From Microbacterium esteraromaticum (GTDB lineage: Bacteria > Actinomycetota > Actinomycetes > Actinomycetales > Microbacteriaceae), in NCBI RefSeq assembly GCF_900163815.1, contig NZ_FUKO01000023.1, forward strand, positions 103,278 through 167,277: a stretch of 64,000 bases of DNA, written 5' to 3'. Below are positions 47,072 to 55,829 of this stretch, in pieces (position 1 is the first letter of the stretch; each line of letters starts with the position of its first letter). The notes below the pieces were generated by a model. That model was not told the origin of the DNA. It searched no databases and worked only from the letters and a program-made list of their open reading frames with translations. A program made the translations under genes and the position numbers.

Positions 47072-47607
47072 CAGAGCGGATCGGGCGTGGGCCGCGGGTC
47101 GGCGAAATCGCCCGCATCCTTGCGCAGTCGGGCCACGATGCCGACCAGCGCCGCGGCATCGTCGGAATTGATACCGGGTGCGCTGAACACCTCGGCATTC
47201 AGCGCGGCGGTGGCCTTCTCGACCAGTGCACGCCCCGCGTCGGTCAGAGTGAGCATCGCGGCACGGCCGTCGTGCGGATGCGGTTCGCGCAGCACCAGAC
47301 CGTCGCGCACCAGGCGTTCAGCGGTGCTCGTGACGCTGGTGGCGTGCACCTGCAGCCGTGCGACGACGCTCGACAGCGGCAGCGTGCCCGATCGGCTGAA
47401 AGCCAGCAGGCGCAGCACCTCGAAACGCGCGAAGGTTACGCCGAACGGCTTGAGCGCAGCATCCACTCGCGCCAGCAGCAACTGCTGGGCCCGCATCACC
47501 GACGTCACGACAGCCATGCCGTCTGCGGCATCTGTCCAGCCATGCGCCAGCCACTGCCGCTTCGCCTCAGCGAGCGGATCGATCGGAAGGGGGCGAAGTT
47601 GCGCCAT
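47071..47607 (-). CDS. MarR-family regulator
   Basis: Transcription factor of 178 aa. The winged helix reads VTFARFEVLRLLAFSRSGTLPLSSVVARLQV, then SVTSTAERLVRDGLVLREPHPHDGRAAMLTLT, the MarR recognition helix and wing (shown in parts: TSTAERLVRDGLV, HDGRAAMLTLT). It likely controls itself and the SRPBCC gene. TAGCGT lies 6 nt before the ATG with no Shine-Dalgarno, fitting a leaderless transcript. Confidence 0.88.
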   Translation of the reverse strand: MAQLRPLPIDPLAEAKRQWLAHGWTDAADGMAVVTSVMRAQQLLLARVDAALKPFGVTFARFEVLRLLAFSRSGTLPLSSVVARLQVHATSVTSTAERLVRDGLVLREPHPHDGRAAMLTLTDAGRALVEKATAALNAEVFSAPGINSDDAAALVGIVARLRKDAGDFADPRPTPDPL

Positions 47608-47613
47608 GTGCCC

Positions 47614-47619
47614 ACGCTA
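47614..47619 (-). promoter_or_regulatory. -10 box TAGCGT for leaderless marR
   Basis: On the minus strand TAGCGT-GGGCAC-ATG gives a 6-nt spacing to the start codon. The same hexamer is used before ppsR. Confidence 0.5.
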
Positions 47620-47789
47620 TCGGGTCGGAGCCGGTGTGCTCGGCAGGGCAGGGGGTGAGGAGCCCGTGAAGACCATCTGCGGGATTGCAGAATCAGCCCG
47701 CGTAGCCGCTATGGATACATTCCGCACAGAAACCGGCCGCGGCGGGCTCGGATTTCTTCGTATTGTCTACATAGAGCGTGGAAATGCGA

Positions 47790-47819
47790 TTGGGAACAGA
47801 CAGAATTGCCGGATAGACT
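47790..47819 (+). promoter_or_regulatory. Promoter for the etf operon
   Basis: TTGGGA (47790-47795) and TAGACT (47814-47819) are separated by 18 nt, 24 nt before the etfB start, with GAGGGAGGC as Shine-Dalgarno between. This is the clearest sigma-70-like pair in the window. The rest of the 47608-47843 gap shows nothing else certain. Confidence 0.65.
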
Positions 47820-47843
47820 CGTACCCGGCATGAGGGAGGCTCG

Positions 47844-48620
47844 ATGAAGATCTACGTCCTGGTGAAGGAAGTGCCCGACACCTACGGTGACCGCAAGCTC
47901 GATCTCGAGACGGGGCTGGCTGACAGAGCTGCCGGCGACGTCGTGCTCGATGAGATCACTGAGCGCGCACTCGAGGTGGCCCTGTCTTACGCGGGCAAGA
48001 ACCCGGACACAGAGGTCGTCGCGCTCTCGATGGCGCCGGAGACGGCGACCGCATCCGTGCGCCGCGCGCTCGCGATTGGCGCAGCATCCGCCGTGCACGT
48101 GGCCGACGAAGAGCTGCGTGGAGCCGACCTCGGACTGACCGCCGAGGCACTCGCCGCGGCGATCCGTCGCGGCGAGCCCGATCTCGTCATCACCGGAAAC
48201 CTCTCGACCGACGGCTCGGGCGGTGTGATCCCCGCCATGCTCGCTGAGCACCTCGGCTTCGCGCAGGCGACGGCCTTGAGCTCGGTGGAGATCGGTGCCG
48301 ATCAGATTACGGGCACGCGCGCCGGCGATGACGGCACGCAGCAGGTCACCGCGACCCTGCCCGCCGTCATCTCGATCACCGAGGCTCTGCCAGACGCCCG
48401 GTTCCCGAACTTCAAAGGCATCATGGCCGCGAAGAAGAAGCCCCTCGAGGTGCTCTCCCTCGCCGACCTGGGCGTCTCCGCCGATCCTGCCGCCGCTCCC
48501 CGCACGATCATGACCACGGTCTCCGAGAAGCCCCCGCGCGCTGCCGGTGTGAAGATCACCGATGAAGGCGACGCGGGTGCGCAGCTCGTCGAGTTCCTCG
48601 CACAGAACAGGCTGGTGTGA
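47844..48620 (+). CDS. etfB: Electron transfer flavoprotein beta subunit
   Basis: ETF beta subunit of 258 aa, taking electrons from acyl-CoA dehydrogenases. [27 protein letters not shown] and the ETF-beta signature region [29 protein letters not shown] are clear. etfA follows with 1 nt between genes. Likely partner donor is the acyl-CoA dehydrogenase at 43.0 kb. Confidence 0.94.
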   Translation: MKIYVLVKEVPDTYGDRKLDLETGLADRAAGDVVLDEITERALEVALSYAGKNPDTEVVALSMAPETATASVRRALAIGAASAVHVADEELRGADLGLTAEALAAAIRRGEPDLVITGNLSTDGSGGVIPAMLAEHLGFAQATALSSVEIGADQITGTRAGDDGTQQVTATLPAVISITEALPDARFPNFKGIMAAKKKPLEVLSLADLGVSADPAAAPRTIMTTVSEKPPRAAGVKITDEGDAGAQLVEFLAQNRLV

Positions 48621-48621
48621 C

Positions 48622-49590
48622 ATGGGCTATCCCGAGAACCCGATCCTCGTCCTCGTCGACGTCGACCCCGCCGGCGCTGCGGCCAGCAGCACGGCCGCCC
48701 TCATCGGCGCGGCCTCGACCATCGGTGCGCCCGTCGCACTGGTCGTCGGTGGCAGTCAAGCGGCTGCAGACGCCGCAGCTTCGGCTGGTGCGCAGGCCGT
48801 GCTCACCGCTGCGGGCGATGGCTCGTCGCTGACGGTTCCCGCTGTCGACGCACTCCAGGCCGCGTTCGCGCAGGTCAAGCCGGATGCTGTGCTCATCTCC
48901 AACTCCATCGCCGGGCGCGACGTCGCCGGCCGCTTCGCCGTGCGCGAGAAGCTCGCCCTATCGGTGGATGCTGTCGGCGTCGCCCGTGACGACGAGGGCG
49001 TGACCGCGCAGCACTCCGTGTACGGCGGGTCCTACCTCACCGAGTCGGCCCCCACGTTCGGCGCACCGGTGATCACGCTTCGTCAGGGTGCGGTGGATGC
49101 CAGGGCAGAAGCTGCGACGCCCGCGATCGAAGAGCTGTCGGTGACGGCATCCGGCGCGGTCGCAGCATCCGCCGGTGAGATCGCCGCCGTCGAGAAGACC
49201 TCTTCGCGCCCCGACCTCCGCGGCGCCCCGAAGGTCGTCGCCGGTGGTCGCGGCCTCGGCTCGAAGGAGCAGTTCGTGCTCGTCGAGCAGCTCGCTGACG
49301 CGTTCGGCGCAGCTATCGGCGCGTCGCGCGCCGCCGTCGATGCCGGTTACGTGCCCTACGCGCATCAGGTCGGTCAGACCGGCGTCTCGGTATCACCGCA
49401 GCTGTACATCGCGCTCGGCATCTCGGGTGCGATCCAGCACCGTGCCGGCATGCAGACGGCGAAGACCATCGTCGCGATCAACAAGGACGGCGAGGCTCCG
49501 ATTTTCGACATCGCCGACTTCGGCATCGTCGGCGACGTGTTCGCCGTCGTGCCGCAGGTGATCGAGGCGCTCGAAGCACGGAAGAAGTAG
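48622..49590 (+). CDS. etfA: Electron transfer flavoprotein alpha subunit
   Basis: ETF alpha of 322 aa. The C-terminal FAD domain has [51 protein letters not shown] and [23 protein letters not shown]. It starts right after etfB and is followed by the cytochrome b gene with 2 nt between, which suggests they work together. Confidence 0.94.
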   Translation: MGYPENPILVLVDVDPAGAAASSTAALIGAASTIGAPVALVVGGSQAAADAAASAGAQAVLTAAGDGSSLTVPAVDALQAAFAQVKPDAVLISNSIAGRDVAGRFAVREKLALSVDAVGVARDDEGVTAQHSVYGGSYLTESAPTFGAPVITLRQGAVDARAEAATPAIEELSVTASGAVAASAGEIAAVEKTSSRPDLRGAPKVVAGGRGLGSKEQFVLVEQLADAFGAAIGASRAAVDAGYVPYAHQVGQTGVSVSPQLYIALGISGAIQHRAGMQTAKTIVAINKDGEAPIFDIADFGIVGDVFAVVPQVIEALEARKK

Positions 49591-49592
49591 CC

Positions 49593-51269
49593 ATGGTCGA
49601 GCGGATGCTGCGCCGCGGCCTGCCGCGCGTGAAGGGCGGCGAGCCCTGGCCACCGGCCACGGCTATTGCCTCCCACGTGTTCGATGCTGCCGAGCCCGCG
49701 GCTTCAGCTGCTCCTTCGACCCCGGCAGCTTCGTCGAGTGCACCGGATCTCGCGGAGAGCACCGAATCGCCGCGCGAAGAAGCCGTGCAGTCGACGGCAT
49801 CCGGTGCACTCGCCGCGCAGCCTGACGCTGCACCTGCACCTGCCGCTGCTGTCGCTCTTCGGCGTGGTCTGCCGCGCACACCAGGCGGCGAGCCCTGGCC
49901 CCCCGCATCCAGCTCTTCGGCCCACGCGGCATCCGCTCCGGCGGCCTCGGCCGCTCCGGCCGCCTCTCCGAGTGCACCGGATCTCGCCGAGAGCACCGAA
50001 TCGCCGCTCGATGAAGCCGTGCAGTCGACGGCATCCGGTGCAGTCGACGCCCCGGCCGCCGCCCCCGCCATCGCTGGCGAGGGTGCGCCGCTGCGGCGCG
50101 GCCTGCCCCGCACGCCAGGCGGCGAGCCGTGGCCTCCGGCTGGCGCAGCGCGGGTCGCAGTTCGCGCGACCGATGCTGCGGTTCCGCAGGCGGTGGCCGA
50201 AAGCACTCCAACAGGCGCAGAAGCCGCTCTCGTCGAGACTGCGCTGGCGGCAGAGGTTGCCCGCGTCGACATCTCCACGCCGCTTCCGTTCACGCGCTCC
50301 GTCTGGCAGGGAAAAAGCCCGCGTCACGGGGCGCCGGAGCCTGAGCCATCCAAGTTCCGCCCGACCTGGCCGCAGGCCATCGGCGGACTGCTCGCCGCAG
50401 CAGGGCTCGGACTCATCGCCGTGGCCGGTGTCTTCTTCGTGCGGATGCTGTTGAGCACTCCGTTCATGCAGGACTTCCTCACGACGTACCCCGGCGAATA
50501 TCACCCGACAGTCGACGTGGCGCCCGGATTCTCACCGTGGATCGGCTGGCAGCACTTCTTCAACATCTTCCTGATGGTGCTGATCATCCGCTCGGGTCTG
50601 CGCGTGCGCAGCGAGAGCCGGCCGACGGCGTTCTGGACGGGACGCGGCAAGAACAGCGCCAAGGTCAGTCTGACGGTGTGGTTCCACCAGGCGCTGGATG
50701 TGCTGTGGCTTGTCAACGGTGTCATCTTCGTGGTGCTGCTGGTCGTGACCGGCCACTGGGTGCGCATCGTTCCGACCAGCTGGGAAGTCTTCCCGAATGC
50801 GCTGTCGGCCGGGCTGCAGTACATCTCGTTCGACTGGCCGACCGACAACGGCTGGGTCAACTACAACAGCCTGCAGCAGCTCGCCTACTTCACGACGGTG
50901 TTCATCGCGGCTCCGCTGGCGATCATCACTGGTGTTCGCATGTCGGGTCTGTGGCCCAAGAAGGCCGAGAAGCTGTCGAAGGCGTATCCGGTGGAGTGGG
51001 CGCGTGCGCTGCACTTCCCGATCATGCTGTACTTCGTCGCGTTCATCATCGTGCACGTCGCACTGGTATTCCTAACCGGGGCGCTGCGCAACCTGAACCA
51101 CATGTTCGCTTCGCTCGGGTCTGTCGACGGCGTTCAATACGCCGCCAACTGGACCGGATTCTGGGTGTTCGTGCTCTCGATGGCGGTTGTGGTGGCCGGT
51201 TGGTATGCCGCGCGCCCGCTGGTGATCGCGCCGATTGCGAAGCTGTTCGGGCAGGTCTCGGGGCGCTGA
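49593..51269 (+). CDS. Cytochrome b/b561-type membrane protein with repeat-bearing N-terminal extension
   Basis: Protein of 558 aa. The C-terminal half (from about residue 260) is a diheme cytochrome b domain with four to five membrane spans and candidate heme His in [33 protein letters not shown] and IIVHVALVF. The N-terminal 250 residues are Ala/Pro/Ser-rich and carry three RRGLPRxxGGEPWPP motifs at about 7, 90 and 168, a 78-residue period. The DNA of the linker is also duplicated. Directly after etfBA and before pntAB, it could pass ETF electrons to quinone, but this is inference. Confidence 0.82.
   Translation: MVERMLRRGLPRVKGGEPWPPATAIASHVFDAAEPAASAAPSTPAASSSAPDLAESTESPREEAVQSTASGALAAQPDAAPAPAAAVALRRGLPRTPGGEPWPPASSSSAHAASAPAASAAPAASPSAPDLAESTESPLDEAVQSTASGAVDAPAAAPAIAGEGAPLRRGLPRTPGGEPWPPAGAARVAVRATDAAVPQAVAESTPTGAEAALVETALAAEVARVDISTPLPFTRSVWQGKSPRHGAPEPEPSKFRPTWPQAIGGLLAAAGLGLIAVAGVFFVRMLLSTPFMQDFLTTYPGEYHPTVDVAPGFSPWIGWQHFFNIFLMVLIIRSGLRVRSESRPTAFWTGRGKNSAKVSLTVWFHQALDVLWLVNGVIFVVLLVVTGHWVRIVPTSWEVFPNALSAGLQYISFDWPTDNGWVNYNSLQQLAYFTTVFIAAPLAIITGVRMSGLWPKKAEKLSKAYPVEWARALHFPIMLYFVAFIIVHVALVFLTGALRNLNHMFASLGSVDGVQYAANWTGFWVFVLSMAVVVAGWYAARPLVIAPIAKLFGQVSGR
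49738..50042 (+). repeat. Tandem duplication inside the cytochrome b gene
   Basis: A 71-bp block at 49738-49808 recurs at 49972-50042 with three mismatches, offset 234 bp (78 codons). The block encodes [11 protein letters not shown] and [10 protein letters not shown]. It lies between copies of the RRGLPR motif, so the whole 78-codon unit was duplicated in frame. Confidence 0.9.
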
Positions 51270-51494
51270 GGTCGTGGGGTGAGCAGGGGGACACCCTGCC
51301 TTCCTCAACCGTGCATCGGAGCGACCAACACGGGCTTTCGCTACGCGCAAGAATCGGCTTTCTTCCGTCGTCATAAGAGCATTTTCGGTGCGTTTCCTTC
51401 GATCTTGGTCAGTAGGGTGAGCACAGCATAAGGCCGCATACACACACCCAGTGCGGCCGACGAACCGACGTCGCCGTCGGGTGGAAGGATCGCA

Positions 51495-53033
51495 GTGACG
51501 CAGATCGGAATAGTGCAGGAAGGGCCGGACGAGGCGCGAGTCGCCGCCACCCCGGCCACTGTGCAGACATTGAGAAAGCTCGGCTACGACGTGGCCGTCG
51601 AAGCGGGAGCCGGGCACCGTTCGTCCTATCCCGACGACGAGTACCGCACGGCCGGAGCCGAAGTCGTGCCCACCGCCGAGGCGTGGGCCAGCGGCATCAT
51701 CCTGAAGGTCAACGCCCCGACGGATGCGGAGATCACCCGTCTCGCTGACGGCGCGACCATCATCGCGCTGCTCGCACCGGCGTTCCGACCCGACCTGGTC
51801 GAGAAGCTCGCACAGCGCGGCATCACCGCCCTCGCTCTCGACGCGGTACCTCGTATCTCGCGCGCACAGTCGATGGACGTGCTCAGCTCGATGGCGAACA
51901 TCGCCGGTTACCGCGCCATCGTCGAGGCGGCTCACGAATTCGGCCGCTTCTTCACCGGTCAGGTCACCGCCGCCGGCAAGGTGCCCCCCGCGAAGGTGCT
52001 CGTCGCCGGCGCAGGTGTGGCGGGGCTTGCCGCGATCGGTGCAGCATCCAGTCTCGGCGCGATCGTCCGCGCCACCGACCCGCGCCCCGAGGTCGCCGAC
52101 CAGGTCTCCTCCATCGGCGGCACCTACATCCCCGTCGACGTCGAGGTCGAGAAGACCACCGACGGCTACGCCAAGGCGACGAGCGAGGACTACGACCGCC
52201 GCGCTGCGGAGATCTATACCGAGCAGGCTGCTGACGTCGACATCATCGTCACGACCGCACTCATTCCAGGGCGCGCAGCGCCTCGCCTGATCACGGCATC
52301 CGATGTCGCGGCGATGAAGCCGGGCAGCGTCATCGTCGACATGGCAGCCGCGCAGGGCGGCAACGTCGAGGGCTCGGTCGCGGGGGAGCGGGTCGTCACC
52401 GACAACGGCGTGATCATCCTCGGCTACACCGACCTGGCCTCGCGCCTCTCGGCGCAGGCCTCGCAGCTCTACGGCACCAACGTCGCCAACCTCGTCACTC
52501 TCCTCACGCCTCTCAAAGACGGACAGCTCACCCTCGACTTCGACGATGTCGTGCAGCGGTCGGTGACGGTCGTGCGCGATGGCGAGGTCACGTGGCCGCC
52601 GCCCGCCGTGCAGGTCGCCGCCGCTCCGGCAGCATCCGCGCCGAAGCCGGCAGCCGTCGTCGCCGAACCGAAGCGCATGTCGGTCGGCCGCAAGATCGCG
52701 CTGATCGTCGTCGGCATCGCCGCGCTCTTCGCCGTGAACGCCTTCGCACCGGCTCCGCTTCCGCAGCACTTCACCGTGCTCATGCTCTCGGTGGTGATCG
52801 GCTTCTACGTGATCGGCAAGGTGCACCACGCGCTGCACACCCCGCTGATGTCGGTCACCAACGCGATCTCGGGCGTGATCATCGTCGGCGCCATGCTGCA
52901 GATCACCGACGGCAACCCCGTCGTGCAGGTGCTCGCCGCGGTCGCGGTGCTCGTCGCCAGCATCAACATCTTCGGAGGCTTCGCGGTCACTCGCCGAATG
53001 CTCAACATGTTCACGAAGGGCGGCCAGAAGTGA
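51495..53033 (+). CDS. pntA: NAD(P) transhydrogenase alpha subunit
   Basis: PntA of 512 aa with both parts fused: the NAD-binding domain I ([51 protein letters not shown]) and, from about residue 400, four membrane spans. It makes NADPH from NADH using the proton gradient. GTG start follows GGAAGGA. The 225-nt gap before it contains a possible -10 (TAGGGT near 51414) but no certain promoter. Confidence 0.94.
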   Translation: MTQIGIVQEGPDEARVAATPATVQTLRKLGYDVAVEAGAGHRSSYPDDEYRTAGAEVVPTAEAWASGIILKVNAPTDAEITRLADGATIIALLAPAFRPDLVEKLAQRGITALALDAVPRISRAQSMDVLSSMANIAGYRAIVEAAHEFGRFFTGQVTAAGKVPPAKVLVAGAGVAGLAAIGAASSLGAIVRATDPRPEVADQVSSIGGTYIPVDVEVEKTTDGYAKATSEDYDRRAAEIYTEQAADVDIIVTTALIPGRAAPRLITASDVAAMKPGSVIVDMAAAQGGNVEGSVAGERVVTDNGVIILGYTDLASRLSAQASQLYGTNVANLVTLLTPLKDGQLTLDFDDVVQRSVTVVRDGEVTWPPPAVQVAAAPAASAPKPAAVVAEPKRMSVGRKIALIVVGIAALFAVNAFAPAPLPQHFTVLMLSVVIGFYVIGKVHHALHTPLMSVTNAISGVIIVGAMLQITDGNPVVQVLAAVAVLVASINIFGGFAVTRRMLNMFTKGGQK

Positions 53034-54430
53034 CCGTTGACGCACTCGCCGGCGCGGCCTATATCGTCGCAGCCCTGCTGTTCATCCTGAGCCTCGCCGG
53101 TCTCAGCCGCCACGAATCCGCCCGCTCGGGCGTCGTCTACGGCATCGCCGGAATGACGATCGCCCTCGGCGCCACCCTCGCCCTCACCATCGCCGACGCC
53201 TGGGGCGGCAGCGGGTCGCTTCTGGGCCTGAGCCTGCTCGGGGTCGCCGTTCTGATCGGCGCAGCCATCGGTCTGTGGCGTGCCCGGGTCGTGCAGATGA
53301 CCGGGATGCCGGAGCTCATCGCCCTGCTGCACAGCTTCGTCGGCATCGCGGCCGTGCTCGTCGGCTGGAACGGACACCTCGCTCATCTCGAGATCGCGCC
53401 GGAGCTTGCCGGCATCCACAACGCCGAGGTCTTCATCGGCATCTTCATCGGTGGCGTGACCTTCACCGGGTCGATCGTGGCGTACCTGAAGCTGTCGGCG
53501 AAGATCTCCTCCAAGCCGCTCATGCTGCCGGGCAAGAACCTGCTGAACGTGCTCGCGCTGGTCGCTTTCCTCGTGCTGACCGTCTTGTTCGTGATCGATC
53601 AGCAGCTCTGGCTGCTCGTCGCCGTCACGGTGCTGTCGTTCGCTCTGGGCTGGCACCTGGTGGCATCCATCGGCGGCGGCGACATGCCGGTCGTCGTCTC
53701 GATGCTCAACAGCTACTCGGGCTGGGCCGCGGCCGCCGCCGGATTCCTGCTCAACAACGACCTGCTCATCGTCACCGGTGCTCTGGTCGGTTCTTCTGGT
53801 GCCTACCTGTCGTACATCATGTGCAAGGCGATGAACCGGTCATTCATCTCAGTGATCGCGGGCGGGTTCGGCATTGTGGCATCCACATCGAGCGATGAGG
53901 AGTACGGTGAACACCGCGAGATCACTGCGGATGCTGCCGCAGCCATGCTCACCGACGCGCAGACGGTCGTCATCACACCCGGTTACGGCATGGCAGTCGC
54001 CCAGGCGCAGTACCCGGTGGCGGATCTCGTCGCACGACTCCGCGAGCGGGGCATCGACGTGCGGTTCGGCATCCATCCGGTGGCCGGACGCCTGCCGGGC
54101 CACATGAATGTGCTGCTCGCCGAGGCCAAGGTTCCGTACGACATCGTGCTCAGCATGGAAGAGGTCAACGACGACTTGGCCGCGACCTCGGTCGTGCTCG
54201 TGATCGGTGCGAACGACACGGTCAACCCGGCTGCCGCCGAAGATCCGTCCAGCCCCATCGCCGGGATGCCGGTGCTGCGCGTCTGGGAGGCCGAGAACGT
54301 GATCGTCTTCAAGCGCTCGATGGCGGCGGGCTACGCCGGCGTGCAGAACCCGCTGTTCTTCCGCGAGAATGCGCAGATGCTGTTCGGCGATGCGAAGGAT
54401 CGCGTCGAGGACATCATCCGCGCGCTCTGA
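53030..54430 (+). CDS. pntB: NAD(P) transhydrogenase beta subunit
   Basis: PntB of 466 aa: about nine membrane spans in the first 270 residues with the proton-path His/Asn region ([16 protein letters not shown]), then the NADP domain III ([57 protein letters not shown]). GTG start overlaps the pntA stop (GTGA). Confidence 0.95.
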   Translation: MTVDALAGAAYIVAALLFILSLAGLSRHESARSGVVYGIAGMTIALGATLALTIADAWGGSGSLLGLSLLGVAVLIGAAIGLWRARVVQMTGMPELIALLHSFVGIAAVLVGWNGHLAHLEIAPELAGIHNAEVFIGIFIGGVTFTGSIVAYLKLSAKISSKPLMLPGKNLLNVLALVAFLVLTVLFVIDQQLWLLVAVTVLSFALGWHLVASIGGGDMPVVVSMLNSYSGWAAAAAGFLLNNDLLIVTGALVGSSGAYLSYIMCKAMNRSFISVIAGGFGIVASTSSDEEYGEHREITADAAAAMLTDAQTVVITPGYGMAVAQAQYPVADLVARLRERGIDVRFGIHPVAGRLPGHMNVLLAEAKVPYDIVLSMEEVNDDLAATSVVLVIGANDTVNPAAAEDPSSPIAGMPVLRVWEAENVIVFKRSMAAGYAGVQNPLFFRENAQMLFGDAKDRVEDIIRAL

Positions 54431-54471
54431 CCCGGTCCGCGCCCACTCGCTTCGCCGAGACCCTGGGAAAA

Positions 54472-54517
54472 CGTCGACACCCCCTGCTGCGGACGCCCGC
54501 AGCAGGGGGTGTCGACG
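54472..54517. terminator. Bidirectional terminator after pntB
   Basis: Perfect 21-bp stem (54472-54492 with 54497-54517; arm starts CGTCGACACCCCC) and a 4-nt loop between the convergent pntB and GNAT genes. An extra partial copy of the arm word (GGGGTGTCG) follows at 54525. Confidence 0.85.
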
Positions 54518-54541
54518 TGAAGACGGGGTGTCGGCGCGAGA

Positions 54542-55048
54542 TCAGCGCACGAAGCGCACCTCGGTGAGCGTCTCGCCCAGGAACGGCTCGGTGTGGCTGG
54601 CGCCATCGAGCGCGAATCCGTTGCGCTCGTAGAAGCGGTGCGCGCGGGGGTTGTCCTCGGCGACCCAGAGGTACAGCGGCTCAGCCTCGTCGACCGCGGC
54701 ATCGAACAGCTTCTGGCCGATCCCGGTGCCCTGCCACGTGCTGAGCAGGTAGATGAAATAGAGCTCGCGCATCGCGGGAGCATCCTTGTCGCGTGCGGGG
54801 CCGGATCCGACGAATCCGACGATCTCACCGTCGACGAGCGCGGCGCTCATCTTGAAGTCGTCACCCTGGCGGGCCCAGTTCGTCCACAGCTCGGCCATGC
54901 GCCGCGGGGAGATGCGCTCGAGCGCCGCCTTGCTGATGAGATGGTCGTAGGTCTCATGCCAGGTGCGTGCATGCACGCGACCGAGAGCTTCCGCATCCAC
55001 ATCGCGGACCGGGCGGACGATGATCTCAGGCTGGGCTTCGGCGCTCAT
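54542..55048 (-). CDS. GNAT-family N-acetyltransferase
   Basis: Acetyltransferase of 168 aa. The acetyl-CoA binding motif A is ELYFIYLLSTWQGTGIGQKLFDAA, with QGTGIG as the pyrophosphate loop; motif B is LWVAEDNPRAHRFYERNGF. Acceptor substrate is unknown. No Shine-Dalgarno; TAGAGT sits 6 nt before the ATG, so it is probably leaderless. Divergent from a thioesterase gene. Confidence 0.88.
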   Translation of the reverse strand: MSAEAQPEIIVRPVRDVDAEALGRVHARTWHETYDHLISKAALERISPRRMAELWTNWARQGDDFKMSAALVDGEIVGFVGSGPARDKDAPAMRELYFIYLLSTWQGTGIGQKLFDAAVDEAEPLYLWVAEDNPRAHRFYERNGFALDGASHTEPFLGETLTEVRFVR

Positions 55049-55054
55049 GCCGTG

Positions 55055-55060
55055 ACTCTA
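55055..55060 (-). promoter_or_regulatory. -10 box TAGAGT for leaderless GNAT gene
   Basis: On the minus strand TAGAGT-CACGGC-ATG gives 6-nt spacing; TTCACC lies 17 nt further upstream as a possible -35. Confidence 0.5.
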
Positions 55061-55130
55061 CGCGCGCCAGCGCAACAGGTGAAATCGCCTGGTCACATAC
55101 CCCCGCCTCTGTATGCTTCCACCAATCAAG

Positions 55131-55159
55131 TTGGCCGGTTCGTCGTGGATCACTACCAT
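55131..55159 (+). promoter_or_regulatory. Promoter for leaderless thioesterase gene
   Basis: TTGGCC (55131-55136) and TACCAT (55154-55159) are 17 nt apart, and the GTG start follows 8 nt later without a Shine-Dalgarno. Confidence 0.5.
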
Positions 55160-55167
55160 CGCCCCTT

Positions 55168-55728
55168 GTGAATGTGATCTGGCGCACCCTCCTCGTGATC
55201 TTCCGAGCTCGACAGCGCGTACGTCGCGGCGAGAGTCTCGAGGCAGGCGCCGTGGGCAGCATCCGCCTCACCACGCTCCCCACAGATCTCGACATCCTGC
55301 GCCACATGAACAACGGCCGCTACCTGTCGCTGTTCGACCTGGGTCGGTGGGATCTGCTGATCCGCACCGGGCTCTTCGACGCGATGAAGCAGCGAGGCTG
55401 GTATGCCGTCGTCTCGAGCGAGACGGTCACGTTCCGCAAGTCGCTTGAGCTCTGGCAGCGCTTCGACGTGGAGTCGCGCTTCATCGGACACGACGAGAAG
55501 GCGCTGTTCACCGAGCATCGCGCCGTGGTTGACGGCGAGGTCTACGCACGCGTTCTCGTGCGGGCGCGGATGCTGCGCCGCTCGGGCGGAACCGTTCCGC
55601 ACGACGAGCTGTTCGCCGCGCTCGGACAGCCGGAGGGCGTGCCGGACGTGGAGGGCTGGATCCATGACTGGGCATCCGCATCCGCTCTGCCGCCGACCAA
55701 AGCGCCGGCGCCGAGCGTGTGGCACTGA
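55168..55728 (+). CDS. Hotdog-fold thioesterase-like protein
   Basis: Protein of 186 aa of the 4-hydroxybenzoyl-CoA thioesterase type. The active-site helix region reads TDLDILRHMNNGRYLSLFDLGR, with the Asp/Asn arrangement usual for this group, followed by VVSSETVTFRKSLELWQRF and RARMLRRSGGTVPHDEL. Substrate is probably an acyl-CoA. A short amphipathic N-terminus (VIWRTLLVIFRARQRVRR) may touch the membrane. Start is GTG in a leaderless-looking context. Confidence 0.82.
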   Translation: MNVIWRTLLVIFRARQRVRRGESLEAGAVGSIRLTTLPTDLDILRHMNNGRYLSLFDLGRWDLLIRTGLFDAMKQRGWYAVVSSETVTFRKSLELWQRFDVESRFIGHDEKALFTEHRAVVDGEVYARVLVRARMLRRSGGTVPHDELFAALGQPEGVPDVEGWIHDWASASALPPTKAPAPSVWH

Positions 55729-55817
55729 CGGCAGCAGTTCTTGCGAGCGCCGCGGGGGTCGGCCGGACGCGTGCACAGCATGACGAAGATGAACCACGCC
55801 TGAACTTGCCCCGCGCC

Positions 55818-55823
55818 TAGGCT
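55818..55823 (+). promoter_or_regulatory. -10 box TAGGCT for leaderless putA
   Basis: TAGGCT-GGGGAC-ATG gives 6 nt from box to start codon. The GGGGA could in principle also act as a weak Shine-Dalgarno. Confidence 0.45.
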
Positions 55824-55829
55824 GGGGAC

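Noticed and set aside
49665..50504. Open frames on both strands within the cytochrome b extension
   Set aside because: They arise from the Ala/Pro/Ser-rich repeat DNA being open in several frames. Only the frame joined to the heme-binding domain has matching motifs.
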